Position numbers and translations under genes: made by a program
Assembly (NCBI GenBank): GCA_020634435.1
Contig: JACKBS010000011.1
Span: 62,001 to 126,000, forward strand
DNA from: Ardenticatenaceae bacterium
Lineage (GTDB): Bacteria; Chloroflexota; Anaerolineae; Promineifilales; Promineifilaceae
Length of the DNA stretch: 64,000 nucleotides
Reading direction: 5' to 3'
Shown: positions 34,301 to 42,697 of the stretch, one piece after another
Layout of the letters: each line of letters starts with the position of its first letter
How positions within the stretch are numbered: the first letter of the stretch is position 1
The notes under the pieces: model-generated
Told to the model about the DNA's origin: nothing
Seen by the model: only the letters and a program-made list of their open reading frames with translations
Database searches by the model: none

Positions 34301-34372
34301 TCGGTAATCCGTTATCGGTAATCGGTAAGCGGTTTTTCACCGTTCACCGATTACCGTTCACTGTTTACCGAT
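34301..34372. repeat. GGTAATCGGTAA inverted repeat between mobA and folD
   Basis: Direct copies of CGGTAATC face CACCGATTACCG copies and can form a long hairpin. Position between two convergent stops suggests use as a two-way terminator. Confidence 0.65.
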
Positions 34373-35256
34373 TACTGCTTTGCCAGGGCAATTTCAGCGG
34401 CGCGCAGCGTGTTTTTCATCAGCATGACAATGGTCATTGGGCCAACGCCGCCGGGTACGGGGGTAATGGCCCCAGCTACCTCGGCCGCGCTGTCGTACTC
34501 CACATCGCCCGTCAGCCGGTAGCCGCGCTCTCTGGTTGGATCATCAACCCGGTTGATACCCACATCAATCACCGCGCAGCCCGGTTTCAGCATGTCGCCT
34601 TTGATCATTTCGGCCCAGCCAATGGCCGCCACAACGATGTCGGCGTTTTTGAGATGGGCAGTGAGGTCTTTGGTGCGGCTGTGGCAAATGGTGACGGTGG
34701 CGTCAGCTTTTTGCAGCAGCATGGCCATCGGCAGCCCTACAATATTGGATCGGCCCACGATGACTGCTTCGGCACCCTTGGTTTCCACGCCTGCATCGGC
34801 CAACAGCTCCATGCAACCTGCCGGAGTACAGGGGATAAACAGCGGATTGCGCCCTTTCATGGCCAGACGGCCGATATTCACTGGATGGAAACCATCCACA
34901 TCTTTTTCCAGGTCGATGGTATTGAGCACTGCCTCTTCGTTGATGTGTTTGGGCATGGGCAGCTGCACCAAAATGCCGTTGACCTCGGGATCGGCATTGA
35001 GCTTGGCCACCAGGGCGACTACTTCTTCCTGGGTAGCGTCGGCCGGCAGCTTGTGCCCGATGGAGCGAATGCCCAGTCGTTCACACATGCGCTGTTTGCT
35101 GCGTACGTAGGTGGCCGAGGCCGGGTCTTCGCCGACCAGTACGGTGGCCAGTCCGGGGGTATAGTTGTACTTTTCTTTCATTTCGGCAACGGCCGTTGCG
35201 ATTTCATCTCGCACACGGGCCGCTACTTTTGTTCCGTCGATGACTTTTGCTGACAT
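34372..35256 (-). CDS. folD: Bifunctional methylenetetrahydrofolate dehydrogenase/cyclohydrolase
   Basis: The protein has 294 residues. FolD signatures: LATVLVGEDPASATYVRSK with the catalytic Lys (YVRSK), VNGILVQLPMPKHI and IVGRSNIVGLPMAMLL, ending with TPVPGGVGPMTIVMLMKNTL. It interconverts 5,10-methylene- and 10-formyl-tetrahydrofolate with NADP. AAGGAAAG precedes the ATG. Confidence 0.96.
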   Translation of the reverse strand: MSAKVIDGTKVAARVRDEIATAVAEMKEKYNYTPGLATVLVGEDPASATYVRSKQRMCERLGIRSIGHKLPADATQEEVVALVAKLNADPEVNGILVQLPMPKHINEEAVLNTIDLEKDVDGFHPVNIGRLAMKGRNPLFIPCTPAGCMELLADAGVETKGAEAVIVGRSNIVGLPMAMLLQKADATVTICHSRTKDLTAHLKNADIVVAAIGWAEMIKGDMLKPGCAVIDVGINRVDDPTRERGYRLTGDVEYDSAAEVAGAITPVPGGVGPMTIVMLMKNTLRAAEIALAKQ

Positions 35257-35330
35257 TAAACTTTCCTTTTCATTCGATGGGTAAACGGCCGTTTGCTAAA
35301 GGGGAACTGCCGTTTACGAAATAGTGTGGA

Positions 35331-35363
35331 AAAACAAAAAGGTCTCCGGGATAGGGAGACCTT
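35331..35363 (-). terminator. Intrinsic terminator of the 65-residue membrane protein gene
   Basis: On the minus strand AAGGTCTCC and GGAGACCTT pair around CTATCCC... and TTTTTGTTTTT follows. It lies about 48 bases after the stop codon at 35412. Confidence 0.85.
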
Positions 35364-35411
35364 GTAATTCATCAAAATATCACTGCATTGCGGCTTAACC
35401 GGCGCTGGCCA

Positions 35412-35609
35412 CTACTTGGGCAGCATTTCGGTGCCAGCAAATTTGTCCAGCCAAATGGCGATGGCACAGCCTATGGAAAAAGATGTAAAGAAGGTGTAGA
35501 TAGGTCCGTACTCTTCCAAAGTCGTTCCAATCAGAAAGGTGATCAGAATGGTCAGACCGAAGCCAATCAATAACGAAACAATTGCCACACCTAATCGCTT
35601 AACCAGCAT
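35412..35609 (-). CDS. Small two-helix membrane protein, unknown function
   Basis: The product has 65 residues and two hydrophobic helices (about 8-28 and 36-55), with both ends inside by charge. TTGGAGG lies nine bases before its ATG and a strong terminator follows, so I take it as a real single-gene unit. Its size and layout remind of AtpZ/AtpI-like proteins, but no diagnostic residue is seen and no ATP synthase gene is near. Confidence 0.7.
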   Translation of the reverse strand: MLVKRLGVAIVSLLIGFGLTILITFLIGTTLEEYGPIYTFFTSFSIGCAIAIWLDKFAGTEMLPK

Positions 35610-35708
35610 AACGTTTTGCCTCCAATGATTTCTGGCAGCACTCTGAACGAGCGTCTGCTTCTTGTGTTTTTTATCACAAACAGCCTAAATCGGCAATGAA
35701 AAAATATC

Positions 35709-36353
35709 TCAATGTGGTTCGTTGTCGATACGGAAACCATGTCCGCGAACCGTCACAATATAGTTGTACTCATCTAACTCGGCCAGGCGGTCGCGCAGGC
35801 GGCGTACCAGGGCATCAATGGCTTGTTCCGAGACGCCTAGCCCATCGGTGCCGGGCCAGACTACCTCAACGATGTCATCACGGCTGCACACGGCCCCCGC
35901 GCCAGTGTACAGCAGCTCTAGCAGCCGGAATTGGGCCAGTGACAACGGCGGGTCCAGCTCCTTGCCATTAATAATGACGGCGCGTTGGGCTTCATCAATT
36001 TGCAGATTGCCTTCGGCCGTTGGCGGCTCAAAAGTGAGCGGAATTGTGGCATCGGTACCGACAAACACCAGCTTCACGGCCAGGGCAATGGAGATTTCAT
36101 CGCCGTCTTGCAGCTGGATTTGGCCTTCAAATACGTTGCCGTTGAGATGGGTGCCGTTGCGGCTGCCAAGATCGTGGAGGATGTAACGGCCGTTATCCTG
36201 GGTAATCCTCACGTGGTGGCGTGAAACCTGGCGCTCTGGTAAGACAATGTTGCAGTCAGAACCACGGCCAATCAAAAACTCCTCGCTGTCAATCGTCCAG
36301 CGCTGGCCAGCCAACTGTCCTTCACGGGCAACTAAAACTGGTTTTTCATTCAT
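35709..36353 (-). CDS. FHA-domain winged-helix DNA-binding regulator
   Basis: The protein has 214 residues. Residues about 5-95 form a forkhead-associated domain with FLIGRGSDCNIVLPERQVSRHH and DLGSRNGTHLNG, which binds phosphothreonine. Residues about 115-212 form an OmpR/PhoB-type DNA-binding domain (LSLAQFRLLELLYTGAGAV, VDALVRRLR, VTVRGHGFRI). No receiver domain is present, so input may be a phosphorylated partner. GAGGG precedes the ATG. It is divergent, with 78 bases between starts, from a Ser/Thr kinase gene, its likely phospho-donor system. Confidence 0.9.
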   Translation of the reverse strand: MNEKPVLVAREGQLAGQRWTIDSEEFLIGRGSDCNIVLPERQVSRHHVRITQDNGRYILHDLGSRNGTHLNGNVFEGQIQLQDGDEISIALAVKLVFVGTDATIPLTFEPPTAEGNLQIDEAQRAVIINGKELDPPLSLAQFRLLELLYTGAGAVCSRDDIVEVVWPGTDGLGVSEQAIDALVRRLRDRLAELDEYNYIVTVRGHGFRIDNEPH

Positions 36354-36395
36354 GATTAACGTCCCTCACTGTGGCTTCTTCAACACTTAGAATAG

Positions 36396-36425
36396 TTGTT
36401 CGGCAGAACAGGTCCAGTATACAAT
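36396..36425 (+). promoter_or_regulatory. Candidate promoter of the kinase gene, possibly leaderless
   Basis: TTGTTC (36396-36401) and TACAAT (36420-36425) are 18 bases apart. The expected start of transcription falls at about 36432, which is the A of the kinase ATG, and no ribosome-binding site is seen; the message may be leaderless. Confidence 0.4.
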
Positions 36426-36431
36426 AAACCT

Positions 36432-37406
36432 ATGATTGTTACGCTCGAAAGTGGTGTTATTTTACGTGAACGTTACAAGCTGACCAACATTGTGGGTCAG
36501 GGTGGCATGGGCAGCGTGTATCGAGCGGAAGATTTACGCCTGCCAGGGCGGCTGTGCGCCATCAAAGAAGTACAGCCAGACCCCAACACCAATGAAATAT
36601 ATCGGCAGCAGGCCCAAAGCCAATTTTTACAAGAAGCCAGTATTTTAGCGCAGCTTGACCATCCGAGCTTGCCCAAAGTTTCTGACTTCTTTTCGGTAGA
36701 TGGTCGTGATTACCTGGTGATGGATTTTGTCTCGGGCCATGACTTACGCCAGCTGCTGCAAGAAAATCAGGGGCCGCTGTCTGAGGAAGCCATTTTGTCC
36801 TGGGCTGAACAAATCATGGATGCCCTGGCTTATTTGCATCGCCAAGCCCCGCCAGTTTTACACCGAGACATCAAACCCGCCAACATCAAGCTGACGCTGG
36901 ACAATCGCATCAAGCTGGTTGATTTTGGCCTGGTGAAGCTAATGGCCACCGATGATGAGCGCACCATCACCGTGGTGCAGGGGCGGGGCACCGCGCTGTA
37001 CACGCCGCTGGAGCAGTACGGTGGTGATGGTGGCCATACAGATGTGCGCTCGGATATTTACGCATTAGGGGCCACTTTCTACCATTTGCTTACTGATTTC
37101 CCGCCACCGGATGCCAAGGCGCGCTTTTTGAATCCGGCCTCGCTGCCCGCACCGCGCCGCCTCAATCCAGACATCTCGCCGCACGTTTCCGACGCGATAT
37201 TGTGGGCGATGGAGATGCACCCGGATGAACGGCCGTCTAGCGTGGAAGCATTTCGTCAGGTCTTTTTTGGTTTGCAGCCGCGACCCGGCACCCGGCTGCC
37301 TGCGCCCAGCCCGCCGGGTCTGGATGAGGCCATCCGTGCCAACTGGGTGGCTTTGCTGGCAGTCTTCCTGCTATTTTTGGTAGCCGTCATTTTGACAATT
37401 ATTTAG
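36432..37406 (+). CDS. Membrane-anchored Ser/Thr protein kinase (Hanks type)
   Basis: The protein has 324 residues from the ATG at 36432. All kinase landmarks are there: glycine loop GQGGMGSVYRAE (from residue 22), CAIKEV with Lys45, VLHRDIKPANIKL (Asp146), VDFGLVKL (Asp164) and the activation segment up to RGTALYTPLEQY. A single hydrophobic helix (about 302-322) at the extreme C-terminus anchors it with the kinase domain in the cytoplasm; there are no PASTA or other outside domains. It is divergent from an FHA regulator and eight bases upstream of a DNA-binding protein gene, both likely substrates or partners. Confidence 0.93.
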   Translation: MIVTLESGVILRERYKLTNIVGQGGMGSVYRAEDLRLPGRLCAIKEVQPDPNTNEIYRQQAQSQFLQEASILAQLDHPSLPKVSDFFSVDGRDYLVMDFVSGHDLRQLLQENQGPLSEEAILSWAEQIMDALAYLHRQAPPVLHRDIKPANIKLTLDNRIKLVDFGLVKLMATDDERTITVVQGRGTALYTPLEQYGGDGGHTDVRSDIYALGATFYHLLTDFPPPDAKARFLNPASLPAPRRLNPDISPHVSDAILWAMEMHPDERPSSVEAFRQVFFGLQPRPGTRLPAPSPPGLDEAIRANWVALLAVFLLFLVAVILTII

Positions 37407-37414
37407 GAGATGCT

Positions 37415-37756
37415 GTGAGCTGCCCCAAGTGTTTGGCTAAAACAAAGCAGGTCAAAGATGGGTATACTGCTGCTGGCAGCCAGCGTTACCGCTGCAAAGC
37501 GTGTGGCTGCCGCTACACGCCCAATCCGCAAGATCAAGGGTATGATGAAGAAATGCGTCAGCAGGCGTTGGTGCTGCATCTGGAAGGGCTCAGTTTGCGG
37601 CTGATCGGCCGTTTGCTGTTGGTGAACCATCAGACGGTGGCTAACTGGATCAACAGCTATACCAACTACCTGCCGCCCGATCTGCCCACCAGCATTCTGG
37701 AACTCCTGGCATTGGATGGCGATATCGAAGATGTATTTGCCCTCGACCAGGAGTAG
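37415..37756 (+). CDS. InsA-like zinc-ribbon plus helix-turn-helix protein (transposase-derived)
   Basis: The protein has 113 residues from a GTG with AGGAG in the kinase stop region. Its N-terminus is a zinc ribbon (CPKC...YRCKACGCRYT) and residues 45-85 a helix-turn-helix (GLSLRLIGRLLLVNHQTVANWI), the layout of IS1-type InsA. The tail is acidic (LDGDIEDVFALDQE). No transposase catalytic domain, IRs or InsB frame follow, and its spacing (eight bases) ties it to the kinase. I infer a domesticated DNA-binding domain, perhaps regulated by the kinase; a remnant of an IS is the alternative. Confidence 0.75.
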   Translation: MSCPKCLAKTKQVKDGYTAAGSQRYRCKACGCRYTPNPQDQGYDEEMRQQALVLHLEGLSLRLIGRLLLVNHQTVANWINSYTNYLPPDLPTSILELLALDGDIEDVFALDQE

Positions 37757-37798
37757 AGCAAGTCAACACCACGCAATTAGACATTTCGGCGGTTTTTT

Positions 37799-37827
37799 TT
37801 GACAGGTTGGGAAACGGCCGTTATAGT
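37799..37827 (+). promoter_or_regulatory. Strong sigma-70-type promoter of the sugar-ABC ATPase gene
   Basis: TTGACA (37799-37804) and TATAGT (37822-37827) are separated by exactly 17 bases, and the spacer contains an ACGGCCGT copy. The start codon is 36 bases downstream. Confidence 0.8.
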
Positions 37828-37862
37828 CCCGTCACCTCACTTCACTACATAAGGAGATACAA

Positions 37863-38963
37863 ATGGCAAGTGTAAGTTATCGGCATGTGTATAAGCGCTT
37901 TGGCGACGTCACTGTTGTCACCGATCTAAACATGGAAATCGCAGACAAAGAGTTTGTGGTTTTTGTTGGCCCCTCCGGCTGTGGTAAATCCACTAACCTG
38001 CGTATGTTGGCTGGTCTTGAAGAGATTAGCGAAGGCGAAATCCTTATCGGTGACCGCGTGGTCAACGATGTTCCCCCGAAAGATCGCGACATCGCCATGG
38101 TGTTCCAGAGCTATGCACTGTACCCCCACATGTCCGTTTACGACAATATGGCCTTTGGCTTGAAGCTGCGTAAGACTCCGAAAGCAGAAATTGATCGGCG
38201 TGTAAAAGAAGCCGCCGACATTTTGGGTCTGGCTCAACTGCTCGATCGTAAGCCCAAGGCACTTTCTGGTGGTCAGCGGCAGCGTGTGGCTGTAGGCCGC
38301 GCCATCGTCCGCGAACCAGCCGTGTTCTTGATGGACGAACCGCTCTCTAACCTGGATGCCAAGCTGCGCGTGACGGCGCGTGCCGAAATCAGCAAACTGC
38401 ACCAGCGTTTGGGTACCACCTTCATCTACGTAACCCACGACCAGGTGGAAGCCATGACGATGGGTGACCGTATCGCCGTGTTGAGCGATGGCAAGTTGAT
38501 GCAGATCGACTCCCCGCGTAACCTGTACAACACGCCCGCCAACGTTTTTGTGGCCGGGTTCATTGGTAGCCCCAGCATGAACTTCTTCAACAGCACTCTT
38601 GTGGGCGAAGAAGGCAACCTATACATCGACACGGGCGACTTCCGCGTGCGCGTGCCTGATCAGTACAAGGGCGCTTTCAATGCCTACGTCGGCAAAGAGG
38701 TCATCTTTGGCGTTCGTCCTGAGCATGTCCATGCCCCCGAATACGCTCCGCCGAACATCCTGGCTGCGCCGATGGAAGGAACGGTGGAAGTGGTTGAACT
38801 ACTTGGCCACGAACAGCATCTGTTTGTGAACACGGGCCGCAACAGCCTGGTCGCCACGGTAGACACCCGCATGAGCGTCGCTTACGGCAACAAGATTGGT
38901 CTGGTGATGGATATGACCAACATGCACCTGTTCGACAAGAACACGGAAGAAGCGATTCGGTAA
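37863..38963 (+). CDS. Sugar ABC transporter ATP-binding protein (UgpC/MsmK type)
   Basis: The protein has 366 residues. Walker A GPSGCGKSTNLRML, signature LSGGQRQRVAVGRAIV, Walker B VFLMDEPLSNLDAKLRV, H-loop THDQVEAMTMGDRI, then a C-terminal regulatory TOBE-like domain (about 235-366). This is the class that energises carbohydrate importers of the CUT1 family, often shared among several transporters. No permease or binding protein is adjacent, so it probably is a shared ATPase. AAGGAG precedes the ATG, and it has its own promoter and terminator. Confidence 0.93.
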   Translation: MASVSYRHVYKRFGDVTVVTDLNMEIADKEFVVFVGPSGCGKSTNLRMLAGLEEISEGEILIGDRVVNDVPPKDRDIAMVFQSYALYPHMSVYDNMAFGLKLRKTPKAEIDRRVKEAADILGLAQLLDRKPKALSGGQRQRVAVGRAIVREPAVFLMDEPLSNLDAKLRVTARAEISKLHQRLGTTFIYVTHDQVEAMTMGDRIAVLSDGKLMQIDSPRNLYNTPANVFVAGFIGSPSMNFFNSTLVGEEGNLYIDTGDFRVRVPDQYKGAFNAYVGKEVIFGVRPEHVHAPEYAPPNILAAPMEGTVEVVELLGHEQHLFVNTGRNSLVATVDTRMSVAYGNKIGLVMDMTNMHLFDKNTEEAIR

Positions 38964-38984
38964 ATGAATTTTTGATTGGATACG

Positions 38985-39018
38985 GCCGTCTCTCATACAC
39001 ATGGGAGACGGCTTTTTT
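38985..39018 (+). terminator. Intrinsic terminator of the ABC ATPase gene
   Basis: GCCGTCTCTCAT and ATGGGAGACGGC pair around ACAC and six T follow. The left arm overlaps an ACGGCCGT copy. Confidence 0.88.
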
Positions 39019-39065
39019 GTTTATAAAAACGGCAATAAAAGAAAGAAGGGTTTCGAGACAACGTT

Positions 39066-39440
39066 ATGCCTGATGCAAAACGAACGGTTGGGGAGTGGTT
39101 TCCGGTTCAATTTGTGTGGAAGCTACCTGATGGTGATTACGTTCGCGCCATTTTTCGCGCGGAGATTTTAGATTTGATTCCCGCGGCCGATAAATATTTA
39201 GTGCGGCTGGATGAACTGCTAGCCGGGCGGCAGGAAAGCAAAGATGGCGAGATGCGCCCCAAAGAAGAGATGACCATTCCTTATTGGGTATTGGTGCGCC
39301 AGATTATTGGTAATCAGGTGACACTGGCCTATGAAGTGGAAGACGGCCGTCCCCTACACATGCGCTTGACCACCCTCGTCGGTGAACACGACTTTTTTAC
39401 CCGCTACAACCGGTACAAACTCCCCAAAGAAAAAAATTAA
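39066..39440 (+). CDS. Conserved-looking hypothetical protein, 124 residues
   Basis: No family is recognised. The product is soluble, with alternating beta-type segments (WFPVQFVWKLPDGDYVRAIF, KYLVRLDELL, YWVLVRQIIGNQVTLAYEVE) and a basic end. It starts at the ATG at 39066; GAAGGG lies 14 bases upstream, rather far. It contains one ACGGCCGT site and uses codons like its neighbours, so it is a resident gene. A strong hairpin follows that also serves the convergent gene. Confidence 0.7.
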   Translation: MPDAKRTVGEWFPVQFVWKLPDGDYVRAIFRAEILDLIPAADKYLVRLDELLAGRQESKDGEMRPKEEMTIPYWVLVRQIIGNQVTLAYEVEDGRPLHMRLTTLVGEHDFFTRYNRYKLPKEKN

Positions 39441-39456
39441 ACAGAGATTTTGCAGT

Positions 39457-39498
39457 GATGCGAAAAACATTGGGATAATGACCAATGTTTTTCGCATC
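39457..39498. terminator. Perfect 17-bp hairpin between convergent genes
   Basis: GATGCGAAAAACATTGG (39457-39473) and its exact complement (39482-39498) flank an 8-base loop. The A5/T5 tract inside the arms lets it act in both directions. Confidence 0.7.
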
Positions 39499-39510
39499 AT
39501 GCTGCCCGCT

Positions 39511-41073
39511 TTAGTCGAGGTCCGTGGCTTCGGCACGGGTTTGGATGATGATCGGCTGTAAGGCTGACTGCACCTGATCGACGCCCTTTTTGACGTTTTG
39601 CAAGCGTGATAGCTGGTCATGCCAGAAGCCAGACCCGGCGCTGGCTGCCAGCCCCGTAAGGATGACGCCCGCCGACAGATTGTACACGGTTTGCAAGCCA
39701 AAAGTGGTTTGTGCCCAGTTGATGAAGTTGGCGGGCAGCAGCGCCATCGTGAGGAAATTGGCCTGGGGTGGGAACAAATCGCGCAGTAAGTCGGCGGAAT
39801 CAATTTGCAGCAGGTAGGCGATAAAGATGCCAAACAGCACCGAGAGGAAGCGCGTGCGGCGAATACGCTTGTCTTCTAGCTCTTTCTCCTTCCGTTCCAG
39901 GTCCAGCAGTTTGGCCGCTGCTTCGGTGCTGTCTTTAATGCACGGGTTGTATATTTCTGGCTTCAGGGCGGGGTGCTGCATACGCGGGGCGCGAATGAGC
40001 AGCCGTTTGATGCCATCCACCACGCTTGACCACAATTCGCCAATCCAGCTGCGCACTTCGTCGCGCTGAACTTGTAATTCGTATAGCAAACGGTTGAGCG
40101 ATTCCAGGTAGACATCGGTGCCACGGTAGGTGTGTAGATTTTCCAGGTATTTATCAAACTGACCTAAGATTTGATTTTCAACATTTGGTGGCAGGCTAAA
40201 GCCGATGATTTGTGGCCGGAGCTGGTTCTCGTAGATGGATTTGGCGGTGTCGTAACTCTCTTCTTGCAGGCTGATGAAGTAGGCACGGGTCCAGGCGGTA
40301 ACACCCTCGGCGATTTCCCCGGTGACCAGGGTGGCGGTGGCCTGGTAAATTTGGTCGGGTGTAACGGCCGTTGCTTTTCCCGCCAGTCGGTCAATCGCTT
40401 TGTTCACCTTTTCCACCAGATCGCTGCGCTCCAGGGCCACCTGCACCGCTTTGCCCAACGAAGTGGTGGTGTTCAGCCGGGCTACCAAACTTTCTACTTC
40501 GGCCTGAGCCACGCCTTTAACCTGATTGATCGTGTCATCGCCGATGTTTTCCAGGCCAATGGCGGCGAGAGCGGCCGTAAATTCCTGTTGGCGCAAGTGC
40601 GTGACAACCGCCTCAGCGGTGAAGGCGGGTTCCAGCAGCTTTTTCAGCTGTTCGGTCTGCTTCTCCAACTTTAGCTTAGCTTCGGCGGAGACGCCTAAAT
40701 CATCCAGTTGGCCGGGCAAAAATGCCTGGTATTCTGCCAGCGTTTTGCGCGAATTGGGCTGGCTTTTTAGCCCCAGCGGCTTACCCAAAATTCCCTTAAA
40801 AATATCTACAATAATTTCAGTGCCGATGGCCATGGTGAACATGGTCACCACATAAACGCCCAATGTGGCCAGGATAGCGCCAACACCGTCAAATAAAGAA
40901 TCAACCGGGGTGCTGGTAGACGTTGCTGCTTCGTCGGCGGGCTCGTCTTGCAGCGCTACGGTGGGAGCCTCGCTAGCCTGCGGCAACATTTCGGCGCGAA
41001 CGATGGGGGTGAGCAAGGCCATCAGCAGAAAGAGAACCAGTAAAGCGAGCAAAGAAACGGTGGTACGCGACAT
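39511..41073 (-). CDS. Secreted or membrane protein of unknown function with internal helical domain
   Basis: The protein has 520 residues from the ATG at 41073, with CAGGAG upstream; the longer reading frame ahead of it would hide the signal peptide. MSRTTVSLLALLVLFLLMAL is a signal peptide; residues about 55-85 are a second membrane helix (ILATLGVYVVTMFTMAIG). Then comes a long alpha-helical region (110-390) with heptad-like Leu/Lys/Glu patterns, and two or three more helices toward the C-terminus (about 395-500). I recognise no domain. It is downstream of the DprE1-like gene, 116 bases after it, and may be part of the envelope cluster. Confidence 0.75.
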   Translation of the reverse strand: MSRTTVSLLALLVLFLLMALLTPIVRAEMLPQASEAPTVALQDEPADEAATSTSTPVDSLFDGVGAILATLGVYVVTMFTMAIGTEIIVDIFKGILGKPLGLKSQPNSRKTLAEYQAFLPGQLDDLGVSAEAKLKLEKQTEQLKKLLEPAFTAEAVVTHLRQQEFTAALAAIGLENIGDDTINQVKGVAQAEVESLVARLNTTTSLGKAVQVALERSDLVEKVNKAIDRLAGKATAVTPDQIYQATATLVTGEIAEGVTAWTRAYFISLQEESYDTAKSIYENQLRPQIIGFSLPPNVENQILGQFDKYLENLHTYRGTDVYLESLNRLLYELQVQRDEVRSWIGELWSSVVDGIKRLLIRAPRMQHPALKPEIYNPCIKDSTEAAAKLLDLERKEKELEDKRIRRTRFLSVLFGIFIAYLLQIDSADLLRDLFPPQANFLTMALLPANFINWAQTTFGLQTVYNLSAGVILTGLAASAGSGFWHDQLSRLQNVKKGVDQVQSALQPIIIQTRAEATDLD

Positions 41074-41189
41074 GAGACTACTCCTGGAAATAGATTTTGC
41101 TTTCGCGAGGTTTTGTAGCGGCCCAGAACGATTTTTGCTGAGGCCATCGTTCTGGGCAGAAAATGTCAGGTTGTCTGTTGGGCGTAATT

Positions 41190-42647
41190 TTACAGCGGAC
41201 CGAACACGCGCCGCCACATATTGGTTTGCAGTCGGGTTTGCGGGTCCACTTCTTGCTTGAGCGCCTTAAACTTGGCGACGGTTTCTGCGCCAAGATAAGC
41301 GCGGGTGACTTCGGGGCGCAAGGTGCTGTCTTTGGCCAGGTAGAAACGGCCGTTGGCCAGCAAAACAATCTCATCCAGTTCACGCGCCAGCTGTACGATG
41401 CGCGCCCGGTTGCGCTGCGTAATGCGGAAGTCCATCGCCAGCGAGTAGCCATCCAGGCCGTGCGTCAGCCAAAACGGATCGGGCCGGTGCCGCTTCATCA
41501 CCGTGAGGAAGTTAGGCAGGCCGCGCTGCTGGCATAGCTGCAAAATTTGGGTGAAGGCGTCTTCGGCATTCTCTTTGGGAATGAATGGCTGGTACTGAAT
41601 GAGCCCGCCGGGACCAAACGGCTTGCGCCAGTCGAGCGAGTCCAGCAAAAAGTGGAAGTGGGCATGTGGTTCGCGGTAACTTTTGCCATCGCGCAGTTTG
41701 GCGGCGCGGAACTTGGCAATGTTGACCCAACGCAGGCCGAAATTGTTCCAGAACGGCCGTTGAAAACGCCACAGCGCCGACCGTGGGAAGAAGCCCATGA
41801 TGTCCGGGCTGATGCGCTGCGTTTCCAGGCGCAGGGTGTGGCTGGGATTCGGGTCTTCGCCAGGGCGCAGGTAAAGGCCACGATGCAGTTCGCTGCGGCC
41901 CAACTGCTTGCCCTTGCTAAACGCATCCAGCCAGCCCACCAGGTAATCCGAGTTGTGCAGGTGTTCTTCAAACCACTGCATGGTGGTATGCAGATTCGGT
42001 TTGGTCAATGCTTCCACCTCAAGGAGGCCGGAGTAAACGCGCTTGAGGTGCAGGGTTAGGCTGGTGAAGCAACCCAGCATGCCAAAGCCGCCGATTGTCG
42101 CAAAAAAGAGGTCGCTGTTTTGCTGGCGGTTGCAGGTTTTAACCTCGCCAGAGGGCAGCATGAGGTCAAATTCGTAGATGTGCTCCCCAAAGGTGCCCAT
42201 CTTCCACGCGTTTTTGCCGTGCACGTTCATGGCGGCGCCACCACCGACGGTGATGTTGGCGGTGCCGGTGGCCACGGGCACCCACCAGCCGTCTTCGATG
42301 ACGTATTCCCAAACGCGCTGCAACGTCACGCCTGGTTCGACGGTGAGACGGCCGTTTTCCGGGTCCCAGGCCAGAATGCGATTCATACGGGTAAAGTCCA
42401 GCACGATGCTTTCGTCATTCATGGCGGCATCGCCATAGCTATTGCCGCCGCCGCGCAGACCAATGGTGCGATTATTCTTCTCAGCCCAGCTGAAAATCTC
42501 GCGCAGTTGGGCCACGGTGCTGGGGCGATACACGTATGCCATGCCGTTGTTGGCGCTGCCCCAACCAGCTACCGATTCCAATCGGTCAGAGGGGAGCGGG
42601 ACCAGCACTTTGTTTTCTGTTTCAGTTTGAAGTTCTTGTTGTATCAT
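41190..42647 (-). CDS. DprE1-like decaprenylphosphoryl-ribose oxidase (FAD)
   Basis: The protein has 485 residues from the ATG at 42647. The FAD-binding PCMH domain has LRGGGNSYGDAAMNDESIVL, VEPGVTLQRVWEYVIEDGWW and TVGGGAAMNVHGKNAWKMGT with the His that carries or contacts FAD in DprE1, then a C-terminal ALO-like domain. This arrangement is that of DprE1, which oxidises polyprenyl-phosphoryl-ribose at C2' to the keto form. The SDR gene next to it, the usual DprE2, supports the assignment; simple alditol oxidase is the alternative. Confidence 0.8.
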   Translation of the reverse strand: MIQQELQTETENKVLVPLPSDRLESVAGWGSANNGMAYVYRPSTVAQLREIFSWAEKNNRTIGLRGGGNSYGDAAMNDESIVLDFTRMNRILAWDPENGRLTVEPGVTLQRVWEYVIEDGWWVPVATGTANITVGGGAAMNVHGKNAWKMGTFGEHIYEFDLMLPSGEVKTCNRQQNSDLFFATIGGFGMLGCFTSLTLHLKRVYSGLLEVEALTKPNLHTTMQWFEEHLHNSDYLVGWLDAFSKGKQLGRSELHRGLYLRPGEDPNPSHTLRLETQRISPDIMGFFPRSALWRFQRPFWNNFGLRWVNIAKFRAAKLRDGKSYREPHAHFHFLLDSLDWRKPFGPGGLIQYQPFIPKENAEDAFTQILQLCQQRGLPNFLTVMKRHRPDPFWLTHGLDGYSLAMDFRITQRNRARIVQLARELDEIVLLANGRFYLAKDSTLRPEVTRAYLGAETVAKFKALKQEVDPQTRLQTNMWRRVFGPL

Positions 42648-42697
42648 GATTTTTGCCAAAAGAATTCAGGCAGTGGGGTACAGCCCAATTTTGCCTG

